From Hoyosella altamirensis (GTDB lineage Bacteria > Actinomycetota > Actinomycetes > Mycobacteriales > Mycobacteriaceae): DNA of 64,000 nt. Position 1 is the stretch's first letter. Every line of letters begins with the position of its first letter. Position numbers and translations under genes: made by a program. The notes beneath the pieces were generated by a model. The model saw only the letters and a program-made list of their open reading frames with translations, was not told the DNA's origin and did no database searches. Shown here in pieces: positions 36,827 to 46,806 of the stretch. Location: positions 1,426,001-1,490,000 of the forward strand of contig NZ_JACHWS010000001.1 of NCBI RefSeq assembly GCF_014191505.1, written 5' to 3'.

Positions 36827-38031
36827 CATTGTTCAGCCGGTACCAAGACCAGGTAATCGAGCGCTACGTGAAAGAAGCCGTCCAGGTCACGGCAGTGCTG
36901 CGGTTGCCCTTGGTTGCGTTGATCGCGCTGCTTGGACCTGTCATCCCGGTGCGCGACCATTGGCTTCCGTTCCTGTTTCAAGGACTTCTCGTCGCGTACG
37001 GCGCTGCTGCTGCCGGGTGGCTGTGGTGGGTGTTCAAACGTCCCATCGGCCAGTGGGCGGGCTGGTCCTCGACAGTGTTTGATCTGCTTGCGCTGCTTAC
37101 TCTATGTGCAGCCTCGGGCGGAGCAACATCGCTGCTCCTTCCAGTTTTCTTTCTGCTGCCAGTCGCGGTCGCGTTTCTGTACCGGCCCGGCCTGACCGCG
37201 ACATTGGGCGTCGGCGTGGCAGTCGGGTACCTGGCCGTGTGGCTTCTTTTCGTGGTCCGCGATGACGACGTCGACTTGCACATTGAGGTGTACCTGTACT
37301 TCGGGTTCCTCCTGTGGCTGGCGGCGGCGACGACAGGGCTCTCGTTTGTGCTTGTCCGTCGTTCCGCGACGGTGGCCGCGTTACTGGAGACGCGCGAGCA
37401 GCTCGTTACCCAGTCGATGGGGACGGAGGAGCGTGAACGTCAGCGGCTCGCAGAAGCACTGCATGACGGCCCGCTGCAAAACATCCTCGCGGCCCGCATG
37501 GACCTGGAGGAAGCTCTCGAAAAGCACGCTGACCCTTCCGTTGCCGCAGCCGAGTCAACGCTTCGCGAGACAGCCGCGCAGCTGCGATCAACGGTGACCA
37601 GCTTGCACCCTCAGGTTCTTGCCCAGCTCGGCCTGACACCCGCGCTGCGTGAACTCGCCGAACAATACGCGCGCCGCGGCGGCTATGAACTTCGCATGCG
37701 CCTGACTGATGTCAGCCGCCCCGGCTGTGAGTCCCTGCTGTACAGGGTGGCGCGCGAATCGCTGGCCAATATCAACAAGCATGCACACGCGAGTAACGTC
37801 GAGGTCGAGCTCTCCGCGACGGCGGAGGAGATCACACTCACCATCACAGATGATGGGGTGGGCTTCGACCCAACTATTCTTTCTCATAGAGTCGCCGAAG
37901 GACACATCGGAATCGCGTCGCAATATCTGCGGGTCGAAAGCTGGGGCGGCAGTTTTGATGTCGTCTCGAGCCCTGGGACGGGCACTCGGGTCGTCGTCCG
38001 GATACCGCCTGGCTCTGAAAAAAATCGCTGA
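36823..38031 (+). CDS. NarL-type sensor histidine kinase
   Basis: A 402-residue membrane kinase with an N-terminal block of about five to six hydrophobic helices (about 25-190) and no large extracellular loop, so it may sense membrane or hydrophobic signals. HisKA_3 box RLAEALHDGPLQNILAARMD is at about 208-227, with the phospho-accepting His. In HATPase_c, NINKHAHASNV (N box), TDDGVGFD (G1) and GHIGIASQYL (G2) are present. ATGA-type overlap with the response regulator gene. Confidence 0.92.
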   Translation: MTLFSRYQDQVIERYVKEAVQVTAVLRLPLVALIALLGPVIPVRDHWLPFLFQGLLVAYGAAAAGWLWWVFKRPIGQWAGWSSTVFDLLALLTLCAASGGATSLLLPVFFLLPVAVAFLYRPGLTATLGVGVAVGYLAVWLLFVVRDDDVDLHIEVYLYFGFLLWLAAATTGLSFVLVRRSATVAALLETREQLVTQSMGTEERERQRLAEALHDGPLQNILAARMDLEEALEKHADPSVAAAESTLRETAAQLRSTVTSLHPQVLAQLGLTPALRELAEQYARRGGYELRMRLTDVSRPGCESLLYRVARESLANINKHAHASNVEVELSATAEEITLTITDDGVGFDPTILSHRVAEGHIGIASQYLRVESWGGSFDVVSSPGTGTRVVVRIPPGSEKNR

Positions 38032-38099
38032 ATAGGCTCACTCTGGTTTAACTCGGATTGACGCCGATTAACCTCGAGCGCGTAGGAGGTCTACCGCTC

Positions 38100-38651
38100 A
38101 TGAGGAAACTGGTCTACGCGATCGGCGCGTCCCTGGATGGCTACATCAACGACCGCGACAGCAGCATCGACTGGACTGTTCCGGATGAGGAACTACACCA
38201 GTTCCACAACGACAGATACCGCGAGATCGAGATTTCGCTGCACGGCCGCCGACTGTACGAGCTCATGGCGGAGTACTGGCCGCATGTGCCTGAGAACGCG
38301 TCGCAAATCGAGCGCGAGTTCGGCAGGCTCTGGACGGCGAAGCCTAAGGTCGTCTTCTCCCACACGCTCACCGAGGTCCACTGGAACAGCACCCTGGTCA
38401 ATGAGAACGCGGTCGAGGAAGTCCGCAAGCTCAAGTCCGGAGGCGATGGCGTCATGGAAGTTGGCGGCGCGAGCCTCGCGGCCTCATTGATGCCACACGG
38501 GCTGATCGACGAGTACCAGCTATTCGTCTCGCCCGTGGTGCTAGGCGGCGGCACACCGCTCTTCCCACCGCTAGACAATCGCATCCAGCTCCGATTGGCC
38601 GAGACGAGGCACTTCAATACCGCATTGATGCTGCGCTACGTCGCTGACTGA
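38100..38651 (+). CDS. Dihydrofolate reductase-like/RibD C-terminal-domain protein
   Basis: A 183-residue protein of the RibD-C/DHFR-like family: LVYAIGASLDGYINDRDSSI at the start, LHGRRLYELM, and a C-terminal VSPVVLGGGTPLFPPLD. Such free-standing proteins bind NADPH but their substrates are unknown. The ATG at 38100 follows AGGAGG at 38084-38089. A long hairpin lies 27 bp after the stop. Confidence 0.85.
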   Translation: MRKLVYAIGASLDGYINDRDSSIDWTVPDEELHQFHNDRYREIEISLHGRRLYELMAEYWPHVPENASQIEREFGRLWTAKPKVVFSHTLTEVHWNSTLVNENAVEEVRKLKSGGDGVMEVGGASLAASLMPHGLIDEYQLFVSPVVLGGGTPLFPPLDNRIQLRLAETRHFNTALMLRYVAD

Positions 38652-38677
38652 CGGCCGGTTGGCTCTATCGGGAGTTT

Positions 38678-38718
38678 TTGTGACGATCACACCCGGAACC
38701 CGGGCGTGATCGTCACAA
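38678..38718. terminator. Long hairpin after the RibD-C-like gene
   Basis: Arms ttgtgacgatcac (38678-38690) and gtgatcgtcacaa (38706-38718) flank an inner cccgg-aac-ccggg stem, with one A:C mismatch between the stems. The fold is strong, but no T-run follows on the plus strand, so it may end or protect the mRNA or be a dispersed palindrome rather than a classical intrinsic terminator. Confidence 0.5.
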
Positions 38719-38809
38719 GTCGGCGCGAGGGAACCGTCTGGCAAATCGTGCCGTCATAGATTGCTGTGACGCCGAGACTCGTTAATAAAACTATGGCCCG
38801 CAGGACGGC

Positions 38810-39622
38810 GTGATCACCCTGCAGCAGGCAATCTCAGCCGGTATGAGTCAATCAGCCGTCTCACGCCGTGTCTCTTCAGGAGAATGGCGCCGACTCGAAA
38901 GAGGCGTGTATCTGAGATCGGATCACCGGCTCACCGACGCTGCCCGACTTCGGGCTGCGGTGTACTGCGCCGGTCCGGCCGCTGCAGCTTATGGCCCCAG
39001 TGCTGCGTGGTGGCTGGGATTGGACGTTGCTCGTCCTAGCCGGCATTGGGTGACCACTCCGCGCTCGACTTCACCCGTCCGCCGGCGGGGTGTGCAGGTA
39101 CGGCACCGCGACCTGCACACCGCGGACCTCACGATGCACCGCCATCTTCCGCTAACTGCGCTGCCACTGACTGTCATCGAAGCCGCGGTTTTGCTCGACG
39201 ATGCAGCAGTGGTCGATCGTGCACTACAGCAACGGATAGTGACCCTGGGCGAACTCGACTCGGCGCATGAGCGGAACAAAGGGCGCCGGGGAAGCAAGAC
39301 CGCTGCGAAGTTACTGAAAACTGCCAGAAGCGGCGGTGCGTCAGAAGGCGAGCGCTTGCTGCACCGTCTGCTCCGCGAAGCGGGGATAACCGGGTGGAAA
39401 CCGCATGTCCGTGCCTGCGGTTTCGAAATCGATGTCGCGTTCGATACGCAGCGTGTTGCCATTGAAGTAGACGGCTGGGCATGGCACGCGGCGTTCTGTG
39501 ACATGTACACGCGGAGGGCGGGTGTCAACATCACGAAGCGTAGGTACGCGCGACCCCGCTGCGCTGCAGTTCTGACGAGTTCTCGGGATATGGAAATAGG
39601 CGGTTATCTGCAGAGTGTGTGA
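38810..39622 (+). CDS. AbiEi-like/DUF559-type protein with altered C-terminus
   Basis: A 270-residue protein. The N-terminal winged-helix-like region (GMSQSAVSRRVSSGEWRRLE) and ALPLTVIEAAVLLDD match the large actinobacterial group annotated AbiEi antitoxin-like with a DUF559 endonuclease-like C-terminus (RVAIEVDGWAWH at about 217-228). After this motif, relatives continue with an Asp-Arg-Arg-Gln-Asn helix and a final strand before RFTW. Here the last 40 residues do not match, so the 3' end looks replaced or degraded. GTG start. No AbiEii partner is adjacent. Activity is doubtful. Confidence 0.6.
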   Translation: MITLQQAISAGMSQSAVSRRVSSGEWRRLERGVYLRSDHRLTDAARLRAAVYCAGPAAAAYGPSAAWWLGLDVARPSRHWVTTPRSTSPVRRRGVQVRHRDLHTADLTMHRHLPLTALPLTVIEAAVLLDDAAVVDRALQQRIVTLGELDSAHERNKGRRGSKTAAKLLKTARSGGASEGERLLHRLLREAGITGWKPHVRACGFEIDVAFDTQRVAIEVDGWAWHAAFCDMYTRRAGVNITKRRYARPRCAAVLTSSRDMEIGGYLQSV

Positions 39623-39771
39623 TGCGTCGCACAAATCTCGAGCCGGATAACATATCACCTGCTAAAACACCCGCCGCAGCGGTCGTCGAAGCGCCGGTAC
39701 AGCAAGCACACGGCATTGCCGACATTACGGGAATGTAGCCTAATACACCTGTCCACCTAGGGAGTTTCTTC

Positions 39772-41292
39772 ATGATTGTTGGTGTCCTGCGGGAGGTTGG
39801 TCCCGGCGAGACGCGTGTGGCGGCGACGCCTGCGACTGTGGGGCAGCTGATGAAGCTCGGGTACGACGTGGTTGTCGAGCCTGGTGCGGGTGAGCTGTCA
39901 ACTTTTTCGGATGTGGCGTACGCGGATGCTGGTGCGTCGATTGGGTCAGTTGCTGAGGCTGACGTGGTGCTGGGAGTGAACGCGCCGTCTGCGGAACAGC
40001 TGGGTGCGTTGAAGTCCGGGGTCACGTTGATCAGTACGCTCAACGCGCGGTTTGATGAGTCGCTGGTGCAGGATTTGTCGCAGAGGCCGCTTACGGCGTT
40101 GTCGATGGATGCGGTGCCGCGGATCTCACGGGCGCAGTCGCTGGATGTGTTGTCGTCGATGGCGAACATCGCGGGGTATCGCGCGGTCGTCGAGGCGGCA
40201 CACGAGTTCGGCCGGTTTTTCACGGGTCAGGTCACCGCGGCGGGAAAGGTCCCGCCAGCCCGGGTGCTGATTGTGGGCGCTGGCGTGGCGGGTCTGGCCG
40301 CGATCGGTACGGCAGGCTCGATGGGCGCGGTCGTGCGCGCAACGGATCCGCGCCCGGAGGTCGCTGATCAGGTCGCGTCTCTCGGTGGTGAATACCTCGC
40401 GATCGAGAACCCGGAGGCCGAGGTCTCCGCCACGGGATATGCCAAAGAGATGGGTGATGATTACAAGGCCCGGGAAGTGCAGCTGTATACAGCGCAGTCC
40501 CGCGAGGCGGACATCATCATCACTACAGCGCTGATTCCTGGGCGCCCGGCGCCGCGGATCATCACCGCCGAGATGGTCGCGTCGATGAAGCCGGGTTCGG
40601 TGATTGTAGATATGGCCGCGGCGAACGGCGGCAACGTCGAGGGCACCGTCGCAGGTGAGCGGGTGGTCACCGATAACGGGGTGACCATTCTGGGGTACAC
40701 GGATTTGCCTGGCCGGCTCCCCGCGCAGGCGTCACAGCTGTACGGCCAGAACCTGGTTAACCTTTTGAAGCTGATGACCCCGGGCAAGGACGGGCAGCTC
40801 GTCGTCGATTTCGATGATGTGGTGATCCGTTCGATGACGGTGGTTAAAGACGGCGAGTGCACGTGGCCACCACCGCCAGTTCAGGTATCTGCCGCCCCAG
40901 CGGCTGCGGCGGCTGAGGTGGCCGCGCCGGTGGCGAAGGAACCGATGTCGCAGGGCAAGCGGATCGGTGTGGTCGCTGCGGCCGCGGCGGTGCTGTTCGC
41001 GCTGATTGCGGCGGCTCCGGCAGCACTGCAGGGGCATCTGATTGTGTTCGCGTTGGCGATCGTGGTCGGGTTTTATGTGATCGGGCATGTGCATCATGCG
41101 CTGCATACCCCGCTGATGTCGGTGACCAATGCGATTTCGAGCATCATCATTGTGGGTGCGCTGTTGCAGGTCGGGGTGGGTAAACCGGTTGTCACCACGC
41201 TCGCGCTCGCAGCGATTCTGCTGGCCAGCATCAACATTTTCGGTGGCTTCGCGGTGACGCGCCGCATGCTCGCCATGTTCTCGAGGAGCTGA
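39772..41292 (+). CDS. pntA: Proton-translocating NAD(P) transhydrogenase, alpha subunit
   Basis: A 506-residue single-chain alpha subunit, about the length of E. coli PntA. The NAD(H)-binding domain I covers residues 1-375 ([16 protein letters not shown] at the start; [22 protein letters not shown] Rossmann loop near 165). An Ala/Pro-rich linker follows, then about four membrane helices from 395 to the end. With PntB it uses the proton gradient to make NADPH from NADH. ATG preceded by AGGGAG. It lies 5 bp before pntB. Confidence 0.95.
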   Translation: MIVGVLREVGPGETRVAATPATVGQLMKLGYDVVVEPGAGELSTFSDVAYADAGASIGSVAEADVVLGVNAPSAEQLGALKSGVTLISTLNARFDESLVQDLSQRPLTALSMDAVPRISRAQSLDVLSSMANIAGYRAVVEAAHEFGRFFTGQVTAAGKVPPARVLIVGAGVAGLAAIGTAGSMGAVVRATDPRPEVADQVASLGGEYLAIENPEAEVSATGYAKEMGDDYKAREVQLYTAQSREADIIITTALIPGRPAPRIITAEMVASMKPGSVIVDMAAANGGNVEGTVAGERVVTDNGVTILGYTDLPGRLPAQASQLYGQNLVNLLKLMTPGKDGQLVVDFDDVVIRSMTVVKDGECTWPPPPVQVSAAPAAAAAEVAAPVAKEPMSQGKRIGVVAAAAAVLFALIAAAPAALQGHLIVFALAIVVGFYVIGHVHHALHTPLMSVTNAISSIIIVGALLQVGVGKPVVTTLALAAILLASINIFGGFAVTRRMLAMFSRS

Positions 41293-41297
41293 TTCGC

Positions 41298-42740
41298 GTG
41301 CTCACCCTGTCTACTGCCGCTGCGGCGGCCTATGTGATCGCGGCCCTGCTGTTCATCCTCGCGCTGGCGGGATTGTCCAGGCATGAAACCGCGCGAGCGG
41401 GCAACACGTTCGGCGCGCTCGGCATGGCTGTGGCTTTGGCCGCGACGCTCGCGCTGGCCTTTGATGACGGCATCAGTGTCACCACAGTGGTGCTGCTAGT
41501 GACCGTCGTGCTGATCGGTGCTGCGATCGGACTGTGGCGTGCCCGGGTGGTGCAGATGACCGGGATGCCGGAACTGATCGCGCTGCTGCACAGTTTCGTC
41601 GGTCTGGCTGCGGTGTTCGTCGGCTGGAACCGGTATTTCCAGGTCGAGGCCGATCCCACCGGACCGTACGCTGCCGAACTCGCCGAACTGGATTTGCTTG
41701 GCATCCACGCCGCCGAGGTCACCATCAGCGTGTTCATCGGCGCGGTCACCCTCACCGGTTCGATTGTGGCGTTCCTGAAACTGTCCGCGCGGGTCAAGTC
41801 GACCCCGCTGGTGCTGCCCGGTAAAAACTTCCTGAACCTGGGTGCGCTCGCCGCGTTCGTGGTGCTGACCGCGTGGTTCGTGATTGACCCGCAACTGTGG
41901 ATCCTGATCACGATCACCGTGCTCGCGCTGCTGCTCGGCTGGCACCTGGTCGCCTCCATCGGCGGCGGGGACATGCCCGTGGTGGTGTCGATGCTTAACA
42001 GCTACTCCGGCTGGGCCGCGGCCGCGCTGGGTTTCTTGCTGCGCAACGATCTGCTCATCATCGTCGGTGCCCTCGTTGGCGCGTCCGGTGCGTACCTCTC
42101 GTACATCATGTGCAAGGGCATGAACCGCTCGTTCATCTCCGTCATCGCCGGTGGCTACGGGATCGAGGCTGGTCCTTCGTCGGACACTGATTACGGTGAG
42201 CACCGGGAAGTCACCGCGGATCAGGCTGCGGATATCCTCGCGGCTGCCCGCACGGTGATCATCACTCCCGGATACGGCATGGCCGTAGCGCAAGCGCAGT
42301 ACGCGGTCGCGGAACTGACCCGTAAACTCCGTAACCACGGTGTCGAGGTCCGTTTCGGGATCCACCCCGTCGCGGGACGGCTGCCCGGCCACATGAACGT
42401 GCTCCTCGCGGAGGCGAAGGTGCCGTACGACATCGTGCTGGAAATGGACGAAATCAACGAGGACTTCGGTGACACCGACGTCGTGCTCGTCATCGGGGCG
42501 AACGACACCGTCAACCCCGCCGCCGCCGAAGACCCCTCGAGCCCGATCGCGGGCATGCCGGTCCTCAACGTGTGGAACGCCCGCAACGTCATCGTGTTCA
42601 AACGGTCCATGGCATCCGGCTACGCAGGCGTACAAAACCCGCTCTTCTACCGGGAAAACACCGCCATGCTCTTCGGCGACGCCAAAGACAAAGTCGAAAC
42701 CATCCACCACGAACTCGAGCAGGCTCACGCCAGTCACTAA
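41298..42740 (+). CDS. pntB: Proton-translocating NAD(P) transhydrogenase, beta subunit
   Basis: A 480-residue subunit. About eight to nine membrane helices (residues 1-265) form the proton channel, including [14 protein letters not shown]. The NADP(H)-binding domain III (about 300-480) has [31 protein letters not shown] and [15 protein letters not shown] start. The operon is closed by a strong hairpin at 42766. NADPH supply fits the lipid-storage and redox genes nearby. Confidence 0.95.
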   Translation: MLTLSTAAAAAYVIAALLFILALAGLSRHETARAGNTFGALGMAVALAATLALAFDDGISVTTVVLLVTVVLIGAAIGLWRARVVQMTGMPELIALLHSFVGLAAVFVGWNRYFQVEADPTGPYAAELAELDLLGIHAAEVTISVFIGAVTLTGSIVAFLKLSARVKSTPLVLPGKNFLNLGALAAFVVLTAWFVIDPQLWILITITVLALLLGWHLVASIGGGDMPVVVSMLNSYSGWAAAALGFLLRNDLLIIVGALVGASGAYLSYIMCKGMNRSFISVIAGGYGIEAGPSSDTDYGEHREVTADQAADILAAARTVIITPGYGMAVAQAQYAVAELTRKLRNHGVEVRFGIHPVAGRLPGHMNVLLAEAKVPYDIVLEMDEINEDFGDTDVVLVIGANDTVNPAAAEDPSSPIAGMPVLNVWNARNVIVFKRSMASGYAGVQNPLFYRENTAMLFGDAKDKVETIHHELEQAHASH

Positions 42741-42765
42741 CGCGGGACGTCAAAACGGGCGTACT

Positions 42766-42800
42766 TCGGCCCCGGGAGCACACCGTGCTGCCGGGGCCGA
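42766..42800 (+). terminator. Rho-independent-like terminator after pntAB
   Basis: A 16-position stem of tcggccccgg with ccggggccga, then agcac with gtgct, and loop acc, has one G:G mismatch. It starts 25 bp after the pntB stop and is followed by tccgtatctt, only moderately T-rich. Strong GC stem and position support transcription termination. Confidence 0.7.
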
Positions 42801-42849
42801 TCCGTATCTTGTGCACAGTTCAGGGCAATAGCCGACAGCCGCATCAGCC

Positions 42850-43701
42850 TTATTCCCACGGGGCATCGCGGACCTTGTACGGCGAGTCCACGCAACCGGT
42901 TCCGCTGACGATATTCGCGGTTCCGATCTCCCAGGCTGTAGTGATCCCAGAGCCGCCACGATGGATCTCCACGAGCCGGGCTTGATGGTCGCCCTGTAGC
43001 ACCGATGCCACCTCGCAGAGTCGCACCGACTGCCACGCCTCGCCGTCCAGCACCGGGTACACGACCGCTACCGGCAGGATGAAGTAAGCGCTCACTGCGA
43101 GAATGGCCGTATTGGCCAGCCTCACCCGGCGATCAGGCGGCAGAGGTTGCTGACCGTTCCGTACCCGAACCACGTTTCGCAGCAGGTGAAGCTCGTCCGG
43201 TAAGCGATACACCAGCGTCGCGATCGCCGTGGCCACCGCCCACCACGGACCAAACAGCGCCAGGGCCCACAGAAACCCGATCACAGGCCGCGCGAGGTCG
43301 CTAAAAACATCCGCGAAGCGGTAGCGCTGCTTTTTCGCCACCTTTTGCTGAGTAAGCATGCGGCGGGAAGCGTCCCCGAGAAATTCGAACAACCGCGAAT
43401 TGCTGATAAGGACGAAAAGTATGAGAAATAGAAGGGGGTAACGCAACACATTGTCGATCAGCAGATTGACCCATCCGGAGGGACCATGCAGCCTGATGAC
43501 CTCGCCAGTGATAGCTGGGCTTTCGGTGACGTAGAGGATCTTCAGGAAGGGGAAGCTCAGCACTAGTGCGATGATCACGAGCTGCGCGAGCTGAGTGCGC
43601 GAAACGTCAGCTTCGCCGACGTAGTCTGGAACAAAATCGGCCTGGCCAGACGGCCCTGAAGCGTCGGAGTAGTTGTCGCTATGCCCGCCGGAACGATCCA
43701 T
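42850..43701 (-). CDS. Membrane protein, unknown
   Basis: A 283-residue protein with a polar N-terminus of about 35 residues and four to five hydrophobic segments (about 37-55, 88-105, 140-165 and 200-222). An amphipathic basic stretch with MLTQQKVAKKQRYRF sits between the second and third. The C-terminal 60 residues are polar and include two cysteines (LCEVASV and GTGCVDS). No family recognised. It overlaps the MBL hydrolase gene by 23 bp on the same strand. Confidence 0.6.
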   Translation of the reverse strand: MDRSGGHSDNYSDASGPSGQADFVPDYVGEADVSRTQLAQLVIIALVLSFPFLKILYVTESPAITGEVIRLHGPSGWVNLLIDNVLRYPLLFLILFVLISNSRLFEFLGDASRRMLTQQKVAKKQRYRFADVFSDLARPVIGFLWALALFGPWWAVATAIATLVYRLPDELHLLRNVVRVRNGQQPLPPDRRVRLANTAILAVSAYFILPVAVVYPVLDGEAWQSVRLCEVASVLQGDHQARLVEIHRGGSGITTAWEIGTANIVSGTGCVDSPYKVRDAPWE

Positions 43702-44560
43702 TCTCTGAGTTAATCACGAGGCCTGCGGAGACGAGCCGTTCGAGGTGAAGCTCCGCGGTCCGGCGTTCGACCGCGTCAACATAAGGCGCCGAGACATGTG
43801 GCCGATACACCAGACGGTGGGTCACGATCGCATCCAGTGTGCGGGGCTCCGCGAGGAAATCCAGCAGACGATCTTCCCGGCTCAGCAGTTTGTCGCGGTA
43901 AAACCCCAGGCGTTCGCGGAACTCGCCGCTACCCTCGATCACTCCCTTGTGGTGAAATGTCCCGTACCACCGCGCTTCCATGGCTGCCACACGGTCGATT
44001 GAAGCGAGGAAATCGTCGACACTGCTGCCGAGATCACCGTACATCGGGCCGAATGAGGTGAGATCGATGTCAGCGACGTACAGGAACCCGTCGGGCTCGA
44101 CCAGAACGCCACAGTGGCCTGGAGTGTGGCCTGGCAGGTGAATGACGGTCGCTGTGCAGTCACCGAGGTCGAATACCTGGCCGTCGCCAATTCCGGTGAC
44201 GCCATCACGAGTAGGAGGAATCCCGTACTCGTTGAGCATCACGTGTTCGACTTGAGCTCGCTCGGCAGCGCCCAGACCGTACTGCACTAGCATCGTGTCG
44301 AGGGATGCGACGGACGGCACGTCGAGGTGATGCGCGAAAGTCGGCGCATTGAAGTGCCGTAATCCCGCGAGATGGTCCTCGTGGCCGTGACTGATGAGTA
44401 CGAGATCCGCGCCGACTGGATCCTTTTGGAGCGCAAGTGACGGGTCGATCACAAGCGTTCGCTCAGATCCACGCACAACAACTGAGTTTCCGTAGGGGAC
44501 GACTCCGCCGTTCGCGGCCACCAAGACTGAGACGCGGCCGTATGACTGTTCGTTTAACAT
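43679..44560 (-). CDS. Metallo-beta-lactamase-fold hydrolase
   Basis: A 293-residue MBL protein. The metal site is LISHGHEDHLAG at about 55-66, followed by HLPGHTPGHCG and the Asp in VADIDLTSFGP. A C-terminal winged-helix-like segment (about 230-290) with RLLDFLAEPRTLDAIVTHRL resembles the LACTB2-like BLACT_WH extension. The substrate is unknown; thioesters and RNA are both handled by relatives. It precedes the membrane-protein gene in the same direction. Confidence 0.8.
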   Translation of the reverse strand: MLNEQSYGRVSVLVAANGGVVPYGNSVVVRGSERTLVIDPSLALQKDPVGADLVLISHGHEDHLAGLRHFNAPTFAHHLDVPSVASLDTMLVQYGLGAAERAQVEHVMLNEYGIPPTRDGVTGIGDGQVFDLGDCTATVIHLPGHTPGHCGVLVEPDGFLYVADIDLTSFGPMYGDLGSSVDDFLASIDRVAAMEARWYGTFHHKGVIEGSGEFRERLGFYRDKLLSREDRLLDFLAEPRTLDAIVTHRLVYRPHVSAPYVDAVERRTAELHLERLVSAGLVINSENGSFRRA

Positions 44561-44568
44561 CGGACGTG

Positions 44569-45558
44569 TTAAGCGCCTGCCCGGTGCGGTGCGCTGACAT
44601 CGTCGACAAAGCGGGCTATTTCATCGAGCGCTTGGGATGCGGTCCGCGATACCCTGTGCGCCACCTGGAAAACGTGGATCCTGCGGTGGTACAGGCTTAG
44701 CTTTCCGTTCCCGCCGGCCGCGTTCAGGTTTTCGATGTAGTGCTCGGCGTCTCCGGTCAGCAACTCGGCGTCGCTAGCTTGCACAAGCACCGGTGGCATG
44801 ACCGTCAGGTCGTCGTTCGTCAGTAGTAGCTCCGGATCGGATGGCGCGACGCCACGCCAGTGCGGTTCCATCAGCGCCCGGCCAGCGTCGGTGAAATACG
44901 CAGGCGCTTTCGGGTGGTTGCTGGTGAGCCAGCGGCGGCTCATGGCCATCGTGGGGTCCACCACGGGGGATAGGGCGACGACACCCGCGGGGACTGGCAA
45001 ACCCGCCCGATCGGCTCGCGGCGGCAGACCTAACGCCAGATGCCCACCGGCGGAGTCTCCGCACACAACAATCTGCTGGGCACTGAGTCCGGAATCGATG
45101 AGCCATGCGTACGCGCGCAACACGTCGTCGACAGCAGCCGGGTAGGGGTGTTCCGGGGCCCTGCGGTAATCCACCGAGAAGACCGGCCGCTTTGTACGGG
45201 CCGACATTTCGCTGGTAAGCCCCCGGTGCGACAGAGGCGATCCGACCACGAATCCGCCGCCATGGATATATAGCAGGACAGCACCATCGCGGGGGCCAGC
45301 GCCGGGGCGCTCCACCCACTCACCACGCACCTGACCGTCCTTGAAGCGCACGCGGACTTGCTCGGCCTTAGTGGCCGGGTCGGCACGCAAATCAGGCCGG
45401 GTCATATAACGCTCGAGCATGACGCGCATTGCACGGACCTCGGCCATCGTGATCGTGCCGCGCGAACCGAGGCGTCGGGCATACCGCCCAGCGGCGCGCC
45501 GGCCGCCGGTCAGCGCAGCGCGGCGCAGTTCATCCAGCCTGGAAGCAGTAGGGCGCAT
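44569..45558 (-). CDS. Alpha/beta hydrolase, hormone-sensitive-lipase type esterase
   Basis: A 329-residue HSL-family esterase. The oxyanion motif is YIHGGGFVVGS at about 90, the nucleophile elbow VCGDSAGGHLALG at about 160, the catalytic Asp in ASDAELLTGD at about 265 and the His in RIHVFQVA at about 298. The N-terminal cap helices are present. Starts at 45558 and 45576 are both possible and neither has a good ribosome-binding site. HSL-type lipases in mycobacteria act on short- to medium-chain esters. It sits 8 bp from the MBL gene, likely co-transcribed. Confidence 0.85.
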   Translation of the reverse strand: MRPTASRLDELRRAALTGGRRAAGRYARRLGSRGTITMAEVRAMRVMLERYMTRPDLRADPATKAEQVRVRFKDGQVRGEWVERPGAGPRDGAVLLYIHGGGFVVGSPLSHRGLTSEMSARTKRPVFSVDYRRAPEHPYPAAVDDVLRAYAWLIDSGLSAQQIVVCGDSAGGHLALGLPPRADRAGLPVPAGVVALSPVVDPTMAMSRRWLTSNHPKAPAYFTDAGRALMEPHWRGVAPSDPELLLTNDDLTVMPPVLVQASDAELLTGDAEHYIENLNAAGGNGKLSLYHRRIHVFQVAHRVSRTASQALDEIARFVDDVSAPHRAGA

Positions 45559-45643
45559 AGTTCGATGGTGCCACATACTCCGGCTACATCGCCCCAGCGC
45601 TTCGAGCGCTTGAGTTCGGGTACGGCGCAAAGCACAACAGCGG

Positions 45644-45664
45644 CTGCCCACCTCTCAGCGACAA
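45644..45664. repeat. Second copy of the 35.4-kb hairpin arm
   Basis: ctgcccacctctcagcgaca plus one a matches one arm of the hairpin at 35367-35387 at 20 of 21 positions. No complementary arm follows. It lies in the non-coding space between the esterase start and the AraC gene end. It may be a decayed copy of a dispersed palindrome. Confidence 0.5.
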
Positions 45665-45736
45665 TTTTCCCCATTTAGCGGTCTGTTTCTGGCCTATGTA
45701 AGCGCAAGAGTGAGAGGGAGACCTGGACCGCCGCAG

Positions 45737-46720
45737 CTAGGCGATCCCGAGTCGCCGCACAGCACCTGGTGAGCGTCCCGTCATTTTGGTGAACGCCCGG
45801 CTGAACGACGCCTCGGACTGGTATCCGAGCTTTGCTGCCACAGCGGCCACCGTGGCATTTTCGTGCAGCAGAAGTGACTGTGCGGTTTCCATGCGGCAAC
45901 GCGTCACATATTGCATTGGCGAATCACCGACGACTTCAGTGAATCGAGCCGCGAAAGCTGAGCGCGACATCGCGGCGTTCCGGGCGAGCGATTCCACAGT
46001 CCACGGTGCGCCCGGCGAGCGATGTATCGCAGCGATAACCGGCCCGAGTTGCGGATCGGTCAGTGCGCCAAGCCATCCGGGCCGTGAGTCAGTGTTGGTC
46101 GCGAGCCAGGACCTGATTGCTTCAATTACGAGAATATCGGCAAGCCTGGTCGTAACTGCTTCACCACCAGGACGCAGATGCCGCAGCTCCGCAGCCATCA
46201 AATCAAGCACATCTCGGACGCGCGCGCCTCGTTCGTGTGACGCGTCGATATGAATTACCGGTGGGAGAACTGCCAGGAGCCGGTTGACGGTCGGCTGGTG
46301 GAAACTGACGACACCGCAGATCAGGGTCGTGCGCGCCCCTCCTCCGCCGCAGCGCAGGATCGAATAGTGGTCGCTGACCATCAGTTGGGGAAGCTGGTCA
46401 ACTCGTCCAGTGAGAGCGACGTTCGGCTGGCTGCGCAGGATATGCCCCCGGCCGTGAGGCACCAATGCGAGGTCACCGGCGCGGAGGTACTCGGTTGTCT
46501 GCTCCGTCTCCAGCCAGCAGCCGCCCTCTGTGACCACGTGAAAACTCAAGCAGCCATCGAATGGCGGCATCTCGAGCGCCCATGGTGCGGTTGCTTCCGT
46601 GTGCGAGTAGAAAACGCCGCGCATCCGCAGCAGGTACAGCGCCTCAGCGAGAGCATCCTGCGGCGTCCAAGGCTCTACCGATACTGGACGAACGGACATA
46701 GTTAACAGAGTACAGGTCAT
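45737..46720 (-). CDS. AraC-family regulator with cupin N-terminus
   Basis: A 327-residue regulator. The cupin_6-type N-terminal domain (about 15-190) contains FDGCLSFHVVTEGGCWLE and LRAGDLALVPHGRGH. The C-terminal AraC double helix-turn-helix (about 225-325) contains SLARNAAMSRSAFAARFTEVVG and VAAKLGYQSEASFSRAFTK. The ATG at 46720 has GCAGGA upstream. It is divergent from the NAD(P)-binding protein gene at 46807, its most likely target, a common pairing in actinobacteria. Confidence 0.88.
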   Translation of the reverse strand: MTCTLLTMSVRPVSVEPWTPQDALAEALYLLRMRGVFYSHTEATAPWALEMPPFDGCLSFHVVTEGGCWLETEQTTEYLRAGDLALVPHGRGHILRSQPNVALTGRVDQLPQLMVSDHYSILRCGGGGARTTLICGVVSFHQPTVNRLLAVLPPVIHIDASHERGARVRDVLDLMAAELRHLRPGGEAVTTRLADILVIEAIRSWLATNTDSRPGWLGALTDPQLGPVIAAIHRSPGAPWTVESLARNAAMSRSAFAARFTEVVGDSPMQYVTRCRMETAQSLLLHENATVAAVAAKLGYQSEASFSRAFTKMTGRSPGAVRRLGIA

Positions 46721-46806
46721 AGATCATCCTGCAGGGGATACATAGCGTGGACGTATCGAATAGTTGTCGGCGCTACAGCCGGCGAAGCACATGGAGGTCG
46801 ACTGAC

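Noticed and set aside
39622-39738. 38-codon plus-strand frame between the AbiEi-like gene and pntA, starting at a TGATG overlap
   Set aside because: No ribosome-binding site beyond the stop-start overlap and no family resemblance; too short to support without conservation data.
41496-42737. Minus-strand 413-codon frame over pntB
   Set aside because: Strongly biased His/Asp/Arg/Val composition, typical of antisense to a high-GC gene; pntB is unambiguous.
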